DNA of 41,534 nucleotides from NCBI GenBank assembly GCA_903858875.1, contig CAIOKP010000133.1, positions 1 through 41,534 on the forward strand. The letters are read 5' to 3'. Shown here in pieces: positions 18,256-26,790 of the stretch. Every line of letters begins with the position of its first letter. The stretch's first letter is position 1. Position numbers and translations under genes: made by a program. The DNA comes from an uncultured Sphingomonadales bacterium (lineage in GTDB: Bacteria > Pseudomonadota > Alphaproteobacteria > Sphingomonadales > Sphingomonadaceae). The notes beneath the pieces were generated by a model that worked only from the letters and a program-made list of their open reading frames with translations, was not told the origin of the DNA and made no database searches.

Positions 18256-18347
18256 GGCATCAGCCCGCACCTTTGGCCGGCGCGCCCCGAAATATCCCGA
18301 TGCCGAGATATCCCGATAGATGCCGAACAGAGGTGCGGGCTGGTGCC
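18256..18347. repeat. Long imperfect inverted repeat (17-nt arms, 16/17 complementary) between tRNA-Ala and obgE
   Basis: Arms ggcatcagcccgcacct (18256-18272) and aggtgcgggctggtgcc (18331-18347); 58-nt spacer with direct repeats atatcccgat (18292, 18308) and tgccga (18301, 18321). Confidence 0.7.
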
Positions 18348-18392
18348 ACGCGAGGACCGGGCATTCGCCCGATCCGTATCAACGCAAAGGAA

Positions 18393-18468
<76 letters not shown>

Positions 18469-18606
18469 GTTCCACTGCGAGCTTGCAAGGTTTGGGCAAA
18501 GCTATCGCTCCGCCGCCATGCGAGAGACGATCCATTAGCGAAAGCACCGCACACAGGGAAGCCAAAAAAACGCCCGGTGCCAAAGTTTATTGGCAAGGCC
18601 GCGGTT

Positions 18607-19323
18607 TCAATTGGTCCCAACGCCGGGTCGTGCCGCCCCTGCTTCTGCACCTATGGACCGCGAAGAATTCTGACCCGCGCCATATTTGGCCTCCCAATCG
18701 GCCAGGTCGGCGCGATACTTTTCATAGGCGCGATAGAAATCCTCATAGACCCGCGTGAACTGCGCAAAGCTGCGATAGCTGAAGGCCGGGAGATCCTTGG
18801 TCTGAATTTGTGCGCTCTCGCGGCTCATCACCAACGCCGATTCGCAGAAGTTGGGCAAGGTCGGCGGATAGGCGAAATAGTTGTAAACCTGCGTCATATA
18901 GGTCTCGCGCTTACGCACGAAATCCTTGCCATAACGGGCCTGAAACACGCCATCCACGCCGCGATTGGCGTTGTTCAGCGTCTTGGCATGCGTCTTTAGA
19001 AAGGCGCGATAATTGTCAGCAATATCGACAAAACGCGGCGCAGTGCAATTGAGCGCGGCAACATTATATGCCGCCCGCAGGTTCCACACCAATTGCGCAT
19101 CGACCGCATCAACCAACAGCGTATGGCGCAGACCATCTGCCCCCACCGAAGGGATCACCACATTATCCGAAGCGCCATAGGGCGCGCTCGGCCGGGGGGG
19201 GATCACCACCAGTTTTGGCGGCGCCACCGGCACGGGGGGCGGCGGCGGTGGGGGCGGGGCAGCACAGGCGGCCAATGCCGCAATGCCTGCCGAAACGAAA
19301 ACCCACCTTAACACTCGCACCAT
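18607..19323 (-). CDS. Conserved hypothetical lipoprotein with poly-proline stretch
   Basis: [36 protein letters not shown]: signal peptide with lipobox-like LAAC; 238 aa. No family recognised. Confidence 0.75.
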   Translation of the reverse strand: MVRVLRWVFVSAGIAALAACAAPPPPPPPPVPVAPPKLVVIPPRPSAPYGASDNVVIPSVGADGLRHTLLVDAVDAQLVWNLRAAYNVAALNCTAPRFVDIADNYRAFLKTHAKTLNNANRGVDGVFQARYGKDFVRKRETYMTQVYNYFAYPPTLPNFCESALVMSRESAQIQTKDLPAFSYRSFAQFTRVYEDFYRAYEKYRADLADWEAKYGAGQNSSRSIGAEAGAARPGVGTN

Positions 19324-19409
19324 GGTACCCCACTTGCATCACTGCATGAAATTGACCCGCGACGCTGGGGCCCTTGTGGAAATCCCCTTAGCTTACCCTG
19401 TGCCACATG

Positions 19410-19443
19410 AAAATGCCCGAGGCGCTGGATAGCACCCCGGGCA
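19410..19443 (-). terminator. Rho-independent terminator downstream of the BI-1 family gene
   Basis: Minus strand TGCCCGGGG-tgctatccagcg-CCTCGGGCA-TTTT: 9-bp stem (one G-U) followed by TTTT, 40 nt after the stop at 19483. Confidence 0.65.
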
Positions 19444-19482
19444 CGATGACTTGCAGCCAGATTGCGGCCAATCGCCGAAGGT

Positions 19483-20226
19483 TTAGCGACGGTCGCCCAT
19501 AAAGCTGAGCAGAAACTGGAACATGTTGATGAAGTCGAGATAAAGGCTGAGCGCCCCCATGATCGCCACCTTTTCCACAAACGGCGTGCCAGCGACCTGC
19601 ACATAAGTCTGCTTCAAACGCTGCGTGTCATAGGCGGTGAGGCCAGCAAAGATCAGCACGCCCAGCACCGAAATGGCAAAGCCCAGCCCCGGAATGGGGA
19701 AGAACATCGCCACCAGCGACGCGATGATCAGGCCAAACAGGCCCATGATCAAAAAGCTGCCCATCGCCGACAGGCTGCGCTTGGTCGTGTAGCCGACGAG
19801 GCTAAGCCCGGCAAAGGCGCCAGCCGTTGCAAAGAACGTCGCCGCAATCGACGGGCCGGTATAAACGAGGAAGATCGCCGACATCGACAGACCCATCGCC
19901 ACCGAAAAGCCCCAGAAGCAAGCTTGCAGCGTGCTCGTGGCCATCCGGCCCATGCCCGCGCTCATCGCGAACACGAAACCGAGCGGCGCCAGCGCAATCA
20001 GCCAGCGCAGCGGGGTGTGAAACACCTGCTCCGCCATGCCCGATTGCGCAAACAACAGCGCCACCACGCCCGACAGCAGGATGCCCGAGGTCATGTAATT
20101 GTAGATCGACAGCATGTATTTGCGCAGGCCAGCGTCCAGCGCCGCACCCTGCACAAATCCAGCATTCATCCCCGAAGACGCACCGAAGCCCGTCTGCGTG
20201 GGCTGGGGGTCATTCCAGATGGCCAT
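19483..20226 (-). CDS. Bax inhibitor-1/YccA family membrane protein
   Basis: RKYMLSIYNYMTSGILLSGVVALLFAQSG...PLRWLIALAPLGFVFAMS...VLGVLIFAGLTAYDTQRLKQTY...ALSLYLDFINMFQFLLSFMGDRR; seven hydrophobic segments. Confidence 0.93.
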   Translation of the reverse strand: MAIWNDPQPTQTGFGASSGMNAGFVQGAALDAGLRKYMLSIYNYMTSGILLSGVVALLFAQSGMAEQVFHTPLRWLIALAPLGFVFAMSAGMGRMATSTLQACFWGFSVAMGLSMSAIFLVYTGPSIAATFFATAGAFAGLSLVGYTTKRSLSAMGSFLIMGLFGLIIASLVAMFFPIPGLGFAISVLGVLIFAGLTAYDTQRLKQTYVQVAGTPFVEKVAIMGALSLYLDFINMFQFLLSFMGDRR

Positions 20227-20367
20227 TGGTCACACTCCATATTGGCGCCTGACGGAAAGGCCGCAGGCGCTCGTGGATTGAATATCGTGCGTATCCCCGC
20301 AGGTTTCAAGCGAAACCGCGCGTAAAAAGCGTATCAATTTGCCGCAAGCGTCACCGGCGGGGCGAAT

Positions 20368-21192
20368 TTATGCCGCAGCCCCGCGCGCCGCCGCCCCCAT
20401 TTCGGCATTGCGATCGCGCGCCGCCGCCATCGTCGCTGCAATCAACCGCGCCAAAGCCGCATCGGCATCGAGCACATCCAGCCCCGCCTGCGTCGATCCA
20501 CCCGGGCTGGCGACGCGCCGCGCCAACTCGCCCGGCGGTGTCGGCGACGATGCCGCCAGCGCCGCCGCGCCATCGACCGTCGCCTGCGCCAGTCGCAACG
20601 ACTGATCACTATCGAGGCCCAGCGCCACACCGCCCGCCGCCAAGGCATCGATAAAGCGATAGACAAACGCCGGACCACAGCCCGCCAACGCCGTCACCGC
20701 GTCAAACAATTCCTCGGCGACCCATTCCGGCGCGCCCAACGGCGCCAGCCACGCCATCGCACTATCCCGCGCGGCATGGTCCAGCCCCATCGCCGCCACG
20801 CCCATCGGCGATTTGCCGACCGCTGCCGACAGGTTGGGCATCACGCGCAAAATTCCCCGCGCCTGCGCAAACCGCAGCGACAGGCTGGCCAGTTCCACCC
20901 CGGCCAAAATCGACAGCACCACCGTATCGGGGCCCGCCAACGCGGTCAGCGCCGGGGCCACGCCATCCAACGCTTGCGGCTTTACTCCGAGCAGCATCAC
21001 GTCGAACACCCGGCCATCCATCGGCAAACCGCGCAACAGTTCAACGCCCGCCGGCGCCTCCGGCAGTCCGGGATCGACCACCGTGAACCGCTCCGCCGGC
21101 ACGCCCGCGCGCAACCATCCGGTCAGCATCGCACCGCCCATATTGCCGCAACCAATGATCAACACTGTGACCGGCCAAGCGGGAATGCTCAT
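20368..21192 (-). CDS. proC: Pyrroline-5-carboxylate reductase
   Basis: VLIIGCGNMGGAMLTGWLRAG...VMLLGVKPQALDGV...MPNLSAAVGKSPMG...VTALAGCGPAFVYRFIDALAAGGVALGL. Confidence 0.94.
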   Translation of the reverse strand: MSIPAWPVTVLIIGCGNMGGAMLTGWLRAGVPAERFTVVDPGLPEAPAGVELLRGLPMDGRVFDVMLLGVKPQALDGVAPALTALAGPDTVVLSILAGVELASLSLRFAQARGILRVMPNLSAAVGKSPMGVAAMGLDHAARDSAMAWLAPLGAPEWVAEELFDAVTALAGCGPAFVYRFIDALAAGGVALGLDSDQSLRLAQATVDGAAALAASSPTPPGELARRVASPGGSTQAGLDVLDADAALARLIAATMAAARDRNAEMGAAARGAAA

Positions 21193-21193
21193 C

Positions 21194-21700
21194 TCACGCC
21201 TCCCCCGCGGCATCGACCAGCGCGCTGGCCAAAGCATCGGCGGGACTTTTGTCGCCCCACAGGATGAACTGGAAAGCCGGGTAAAACCGGTCGCATTCCT
21301 CGACGGCGACCTCGACCAACATCTGCGCCTGCGCCAGGCTCAACAGCCCGTCATCGCCGAGCATCAGCCCGTGGCGATAAAGCAGCACCGCATTGTTCGA
21401 CCAGATGTCGAAATGCCCCAGCCACAATTGTTCGTTGATCAGGCCCAGCACCTCGAACATCGCCGCCCGCTTGTCATCGGACACCCGGATGTCGGGCAGG
21501 CACAGCAGTTGGAGCACATTGTCCTCCGCCCGCCAGATGCCGCGCAATTGATAGGTGGCCCAACTGCCCTGCACTTCGCCGGTAAATTCGTCCTCGCCGA
21601 CAAATTCATAGTTCCAGCCCCGCGCGTCGAACAATTGTCCGAGCATCTCGACCGGCGCGCAGTCTTCGTGCCGGCCGTTTTCGCTCTCGCCTGCTCTCAT
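21194..21700 (-). CDS. YbjN domain-containing protein
   Basis: MRAGESENGRHEDCAPVEMLGQLFDARGWNYEFVGEDEFTGEVQGSWATYQLRGIWRAEDNVLQLLCLPD...; resembles the YbjN/sensory-transduction family; start chosen at 21700. Confidence 0.78.
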   Translation of the reverse strand: MRAGESENGRHEDCAPVEMLGQLFDARGWNYEFVGEDEFTGEVQGSWATYQLRGIWRAEDNVLQLLCLPDIRVSDDKRAAMFEVLGLINEQLWLGHFDIWSNNAVLLYRHGLMLGDDGLLSLAQAQMLVEVAVEECDRFYPAFQFILWGDKSPADALASALVDAAGEA

Positions 21701-21881
21701 CATACTCAACCTGATCCCGGGACACTGGATTGGTCCATCATCGCTGCGATGGATGGGCGATGCCCGCCGCGTCGCACAAGTATGGGTAAACACATGGCTG
21801 CGCATAACCGCACAACCCTGTTTACAGCTTGTGGAAAACCGCCTTCCGCGACCATTCGCGTCCGACCCCCGGGTGATTCCC

Positions 21882-23771
21882 CTACTTGCCGTCGAGAGAA
21901 TCGACCACCTGGCCGGTCGGGCTGATCCACACGAATGACCCCTCGCGATCCGCCTTGTGCAGCTTGTCGTTATAGGCTTTGGCTGCAGCCTCAGTCTCAA
22001 ACGGCCCAATCAACAATCGGTTCGTCCGTCCCCATTCAGACACATAGAGCTTGTGCGCCTTGAACAAATCCGGGGCGTCGCGGGTCAGCTTGCGCCAATC
22101 AAACGCAATGCGATCGGCATCCCGGCCAACGCCCACCTGCACCCATATGCGGCTGGGATAGGCCGGCGGCGGCGGTGCCTTGGGTGCGGGGCGCGGCGCC
22201 GAAATCTTGCGAATATCCACAGCGCCAGCGGTCGGCGTCGCGGCAGTGGGCGCCTTGCCAAATTCCTCGAACAATTCGGCAAAGCTCGCTTTGCGCACCG
22301 GGGCGACCCTTGGCGTGGGTTTGGGCGCAGGCGCGCCAACCGGCGCCGAAGCAACCACCACAGCCCGGGTTTCCGGCTTTTGCTCTGGCGTTGGCGCAAC
22401 GTCAGCCTTGGCCTCGGGCATCGGGGTCGCACGAACCGGCGCGGGCGTGACCTTGGCAAGGTCGAACGCCGTCACCGACGGTGTCGTAGTCGTGGCCACG
22501 CGGGCCAGTGGCGGCGCAACGGCCAGCTTCGGCTGCGGGGTCGGTGTCAGCTTCGGCTGCGACGACGCCGGCTTGCGCGCCGGCGGCGTATCGGCTTCTG
22601 CTGAGGCCAGTTCAACCGGCACCGGTGCGCCCGCCTCGCGCGATGGGGTGGGTTCCGGCGGCGCAGCCTCGGCCATCGCTTCGGGTGCGGGCTGTGGCTT
22701 GGGCTTGCGCCGGTCCTTGCGAGCGTCGGCCACCTTGGTCGCTTTGGCCCCGAGCGGCTCGCCCGCGGGCACCAGCGGCGCATCGACAATCGCCAGCCGA
22801 TTGATCCCGTGGCTGGCAATCCATTCCGCGATCCGCGGGTTTTCCTGGCCGATCTGCGATGCCTGCGGAAACCAGCCAAGGTTGGCCGCTGCGGCCTGCT
22901 GCGCCGGGGTCAACTTGCGCATATAGCGCAAATAGGGCGCCATCGCGGTCGCCAGTTCGGGCGGCATGGTCGAATTGGCAATCGCCACGGCTTCTTCCTC
23001 ACGGCCGAGGATGGCAAAGGCAAATGCCCGGATACGCCACGCGGCACGATCCTGCTTTTGCAACAATGGCGCAAGCACCACTTCGACCGCGCGCCGGTCG
23101 CCCATGATCGCCAGGCTCAACGCCAAACGCCGCGCCGCCTCGTCCCCGGCCCCTGCCGCCAGCGCTTCGCGATAATAGCGCTGCGCGGTGGCATTATCGC
23201 TGACCAGATCATAGGCCAGACCACGATCGGCAATCTGCTCGCCGTTCAACGCACCGCTATTGGCAGCATCCTCGTACAGCGCGATCGCGGTGACCGGGTC
23301 CTGCCCACGCAAACGCGCCGAGGCGAGACCAGCCATGATCCGCGGGCTGTAAGGCAACAGGCGATCGGCCCGCGACAAAAACCCAATCGCAGCCTGAACA
23401 TCGCCCAACGCCAGCGCGGCATCACCGGCCTGTTGCAACGCCTCGATGTCGCGCGGATTGCGCGCCAATCGCGCCAGGGCCAAAGACAGCGCGCGATGCG
23501 GGTCAGCGGCTTCCGGCAAGGGCTGTACCACCGGCATCGCGGTCGCGGCAGACGTGGACTGGTCCATCGACGCGGCGGCTGGCAGCACGGATGACGATGT
23601 CGCCCCGACCGATGCCGGCAAGGCGCCCCCCCGTCCCGTGGCGACCGGCACGGCCAAAGCCGACCCCGCCACCGCCGTACCGCAAAGAGCCACCATTGCC
23701 GCACCGACAAAGGCGTGGCGCCGCCACCCGTGATCACGGGGGCGGCGCTTATTTACGCAAAATGCGGTCAT
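21882..23771 (-). CDS. TPR/SPOR domain protein, possible division-site peptidoglycan-binding protein
   Basis: N-terminal signal/anchor, TPR-like LALARLARNPRDIEALQQAGDAALALGDVQAAIGFLSRADRLLPYSPRIMAGLASARL, A/P-rich linker, C-terminal SPOR-like PSRIWVQVGVGRDADRIAFDWRKLTRDAPDLFKAHKLYVSEWGRTNRLLIGPFETEAAAKAYNDKL. Confidence 0.83.
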   Translation of the reverse strand: MTAFCVNKRRPRDHGWRRHAFVGAAMVALCGTAVAGSALAVPVATGRGGALPASVGATSSSVLPAAASMDQSTSAATAMPVVQPLPEAADPHRALSLALARLARNPRDIEALQQAGDAALALGDVQAAIGFLSRADRLLPYSPRIMAGLASARLRGQDPVTAIALYEDAANSGALNGEQIADRGLAYDLVSDNATAQRYYREALAAGAGDEAARRLALSLAIMGDRRAVEVVLAPLLQKQDRAAWRIRAFAFAILGREEEAVAIANSTMPPELATAMAPYLRYMRKLTPAQQAAAANLGWFPQASQIGQENPRIAEWIASHGINRLAIVDAPLVPAGEPLGAKATKVADARKDRRKPKPQPAPEAMAEAAPPEPTPSREAGAPVPVELASAEADTPPARKPASSQPKLTPTPQPKLAVAPPLARVATTTTPSVTAFDLAKVTPAPVRATPMPEAKADVAPTPEQKPETRAVVVASAPVGAPAPKPTPRVAPVRKASFAELFEEFGKAPTAATPTAGAVDIRKISAPRPAPKAPPPPAYPSRIWVQVGVGRDADRIAFDWRKLTRDAPDLFKAHKLYVSEWGRTNRLLIGPFETEAAAKAYNDKLHKADREGSFVWISPTGQVVDSLDGK

Positions 23772-23797
23772 GCAACCGGGCCTAATTTCGCAATCGA

Positions 23798-23821
23798 GCG
23801 AAGCCCTGACGGGCCATTCGC
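23798..23821 (-). terminator. Hairpin immediately downstream of the ftsZ stop (candidate terminator/3'-stability element)
   Basis: Minus strand GCGAA-tg-GCCC-gtca-GGGC-TTCGC; no T-tract. Confidence 0.4.
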
Positions 23822-23824
23822 TGA

Positions 23825-25372
23825 TTACTGGTTGTTCTGACGCCCAAGGAAACGCGGGATATTGACTGCGCCGCCGTCGTCGTCGCCATCATCGTCCTCA
23901 TCCTTGCGCCGGCCGGTCAGATTGGCCATGCGCTCGAACAACGTGCCGCTGGCAGCGGGCCGTGCGGCATGATCGTGACCATGCGAGATCCGCGGTGCGG
24001 GCTCGATCGGCGCTTCCGGAACGATCTGACGGCGGCGCGAAATGATCGGGGCGTCGTCTTCGGCCAGACGGCTGGCATCGAGCAACAGTTCATCGTGCGA
24101 AGATTGCGGCACAGGGGCCGAAGCCTGCTGATAGACCGGATCCTGACGCAAAGGCGCTGCGGGCGCTTCATGCGTCGCACCAAGCTCAAACGGCTCGTCC
24201 TGCATCGGCGCAGGCTGTGCGGCGACAAATGGCTCATGCACCACTGGCGCTTCGTAGACTGGCGCGGGCGCCGGCGCGGGCGCGGGCATAACAGGCCGCG
24301 CAGCTGCGGCTTGCGGCATGGCCGCAGGGGTCGAAACACCCGGACGCGCCGGGCCACGCGCTGTCTGCATCGAGAAGGGCCGCGCGGCTTCTTCGGCCTG
24401 ACCAGCGGTCTGCTCGATGCCGGTGGCGACCACCGACACACGGATCTTGCCCTGCAAATCGGGGTTGAACGCGCTGCCCCAGATGATGTTGGCGTTGGGA
24501 TCGACCAGTTCACGGATGTGGTTGGCCGCCTCATCGACTTCGAGCAGCTTCATATCGTCGCCGCCGATGATCGAGATGATAACACCCTTGGCACCCTGCA
24601 TCGACACACCGTCGAGCAACGGATTGGCAATGGCCCGCTCCGCGGCTTCGAGCGCACGGTTGGGGCCTTCACCCTCGCCGGTGCCCATCATGGCCTTGCC
24701 CATCTCGGCCATCACCGAACGGACGTCGGCAAAATCGAGGTTGATCAGGCCCGGCATGACCATCAAATCGGTGATCGAGCGAACGCCCTGCTGCAACACT
24801 TCATCGGCCAGCTGGAACGCTTCCTTGAAGGTCGTCTCGGCCTTGGCCACCAGGAACAGATTCTGGTTCGGAATGACAATCAGCGTATCGACGTGCTTTT
24901 GCAGCTCCTCGATACCCGCCTCGGCGCTACGCATCCGGCGCGTGCCTTCGAACAGGAACGGCTTGGTCACCACACCAACGGTCAACACGCCCTTTTCGCG
25001 CGCCGCCTTGGCGATCACTGGCGCCGCGCCAGTACCCGTACCGCCCCCCATACCGGCGGCGATGAAGCACATATGCACCCCATCCAGCAGCCGGTCGATG
25101 TCGTTCAGCGTTTCCTCGGCGGCCGCACGACCCACTTCGGGGCGCGAACCTGCGCCGAGACCCTGCGTAATATCAGGCCCCAACTGGATCCGATGCTCTG
25201 CAATCGAATTGTTCAGCGCCTGTGCGTCGGTGTTCGCCACGACGAAATTGACGCCTTCGATCTCCGCACGGATCATGTTGGCGATGGCGTTGCCGCCGGC
25301 ACCGCCAACCCCGATCACGGTGATGCGCGGGCGCAGCTCCTCGACGGCGGGCGGACCGATATTAATGCTCAT
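23825..25372 (-). CDS. ftsZ: Cell division protein FtsZ
   Basis: [40 protein letters not shown]...[18 protein letters not shown]; long variable linker; C-terminal peptide [13 protein letters not shown]. Confidence 0.98.
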   Translation of the reverse strand: MSINIGPPAVEELRPRITVIGVGGAGGNAIANMIRAEIEGVNFVVANTDAQALNNSIAEHRIQLGPDITQGLGAGSRPEVGRAAAEETLNDIDRLLDGVHMCFIAAGMGGGTGTGAAPVIAKAAREKGVLTVGVVTKPFLFEGTRRMRSAEAGIEELQKHVDTLIVIPNQNLFLVAKAETTFKEAFQLADEVLQQGVRSITDLMVMPGLINLDFADVRSVMAEMGKAMMGTGEGEGPNRALEAAERAIANPLLDGVSMQGAKGVIISIIGGDDMKLLEVDEAANHIRELVDPNANIIWGSAFNPDLQGKIRVSVVATGIEQTAGQAEEAARPFSMQTARGPARPGVSTPAAMPQAAAARPVMPAPAPAPAPVYEAPVVHEPFVAAQPAPMQDEPFELGATHEAPAAPLRQDPVYQQASAPVPQSSHDELLLDASRLAEDDAPIISRRRQIVPEAPIEPAPRISHGHDHAARPAASGTLFERMANLTGRRKDEDDDGDDDGGAVNIPRFLGRQNNQ

Positions 25373-25434
25373 TGCCTTACTCCTGCCAGATCTACATTGG
25401 GATGCAGACCCTCTGATTTTAAAATGCACGGTTC

Positions 25435-25472
25435 GACTCGGTGAATCAAAGCGGTTTTGTCATTTGTCCACA
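25435..25472. promoter_or_regulatory. Candidate cell-cycle regulatory cluster upstream of ftsZ: two GANTC sites and a DnaA-box-like sequence
   Basis: GACTC 25435-25439, GAATC 25443-25447, TTGTCCACA 25464-25472 (one mismatch to TTATCCACA), in the 137-nt ftsA-ftsZ gap. Confidence 0.4.
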
Positions 25473-25509
25473 GTGGCGCGCTATGCCGATGGTACAAATG
25501 CGCTATTAT

Positions 25510-26790
25510 TCAAAAATATTCTTTCAAAGCATGGAACACACGGGTCGCCAGCCCCAATCCACCCGCCTTGCGCGGCCCACCACGCACACCGCCGAGCGTC
25601 CGAATGTCGAGCGGATCGGCCGCAGCATATTGCACCAACCCCGCCAGTGTCGAGAAACCCGGAGTCGCATGGGCTTCGGGCAGACCCTTCAGCGCCATCG
25701 GCCGCCCAATCCGCACCGGTCGGCCCAACGCCCCTTGCGCAAAATCAGCAAGGCCGGCCAGCTCTGCGCCGCCGCCGGTGAACACCACCTGAGCACCCCG
25801 CGCGCCGGAAAAGCCCATGCCTTTCAGCACGCGCGAAATTTCATCCATCAACTTGCCGAGCTGACCGGTAATCACGCTGATCAGTTCGGCCCGCGGGATG
25901 CGATTCTTGTCATCGGCATGTCGCGCCAACTGGCCACTGAAATCGTCACCCGGTCCATGGACGGGGATCATCTCGCGGTGGTCGGCTGGGCTGGCGATCG
26001 CCGAACCGTTGACGCATTTCAACCGCTCTGCCTGAAAGCGGCGGATGCCAAAGGCGCCAGCGATGGCATCAGTGATGTCGCCTGACCCCATCGGAATGCT
26101 CGACAGGCCGAGCAACATGCCGGCGGCATGAACCGACACGGTCGTGACCTCCGCGCCAAACTCGACCAATGCCACGCCCAATTCGCGCTCTTCCGCGCTC
26201 AGGCAGGCATAGGCGGCGGCGATCGGGCTGGCGACCACGGCCTCGACCTCGAGATGGGCGTTCTGCACCGCCTCGGTCAGGTTGCGGATCGGCGCGCCAT
26301 CGGCCAGCATCACGTGAATATCAACGCCCAGCCGCTCGGCATGCAACCCCTTGGGATTGGCGATGCCATGCGCGCCATCCAGCGTGTAATGCGCCGGTTG
26401 GGCGTGCAGCACCATGCGCCCATCGGGCTGGATCACTTCGCGCGCCGAAATCAGCAGATGCTGAATGTCGTCAGGCTCGATCCGCCGTCCACCGATATCG
26501 ATCTCGACCTGCGCGATTTGGCTGGCAAGGCCCGCGCCCGAACAGCCGATCCACACGCTCGACACGCTGGTATTGGCCATTTTTTCGGCGCGCTCGATCG
26601 CATCGCGCACCGCATAGGTCGCCGCGTGCATATCGGTGACATAGCCGCGCTTCACCCCCTGCGCCGCGCGGTGGGCCGACCCCAGCACGATCATCTCGCC
26701 ACTTTCCGACCGTCCGGCGATCAACGCCGAGATGCGGAATGACCCAATGTTCACCGCGCCAAACACGCGTGTAATGCGCGGTGCGTTCAT
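25510..26790 (-). CDS. ftsA: Cell division protein FtsA
   Basis: VFGAVNIGSFRISALIAGRSESGEMIVLGSAHRAAQGVKRGYVTDMHAATYAVRDAIERAE...VVFTGGGAELAGLADFAQGALGRPVRIGRP; between ftsQ and ftsZ. Confidence 0.96.
   Translation of the reverse strand: MNAPRITRVFGAVNIGSFRISALIAGRSESGEMIVLGSAHRAAQGVKRGYVTDMHAATYAVRDAIERAEKMANTSVSSVWIGCSGAGLASQIAQVEIDIGGRRIEPDDIQHLLISAREVIQPDGRMVLHAQPAHYTLDGAHGIANPKGLHAERLGVDIHVMLADGAPIRNLTEAVQNAHLEVEAVVASPIAAAYACLSAEERELGVALVEFGAEVTTVSVHAAGMLLGLSSIPMGSGDITDAIAGAFGIRRFQAERLKCVNGSAIASPADHREMIPVHGPGDDFSGQLARHADDKNRIPRAELISVITGQLGKLMDEISRVLKGMGFSGARGAQVVFTGGGAELAGLADFAQGALGRPVRIGRPMALKGLPEAHATPGFSTLAGLVQYAAADPLDIRTLGGVRGGPRKAGGLGLATRVFHALKEYF

Noticed and set aside
18578-18600. 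Possible intrinsic terminator for the lipoprotein gene (TGCCAA/TTGGCA stem, then T7 on the minus strand)
   Set aside because: Stem is only 6 bp and separated from the T7 tract by 7 nt; too weak to call as a feature.
23969-25444. 491-aa plus-strand ORF antisense to ftsZ
   Set aside because: Covers the ftsZ coding sequence; composition is a mirror of ftsZ codons.
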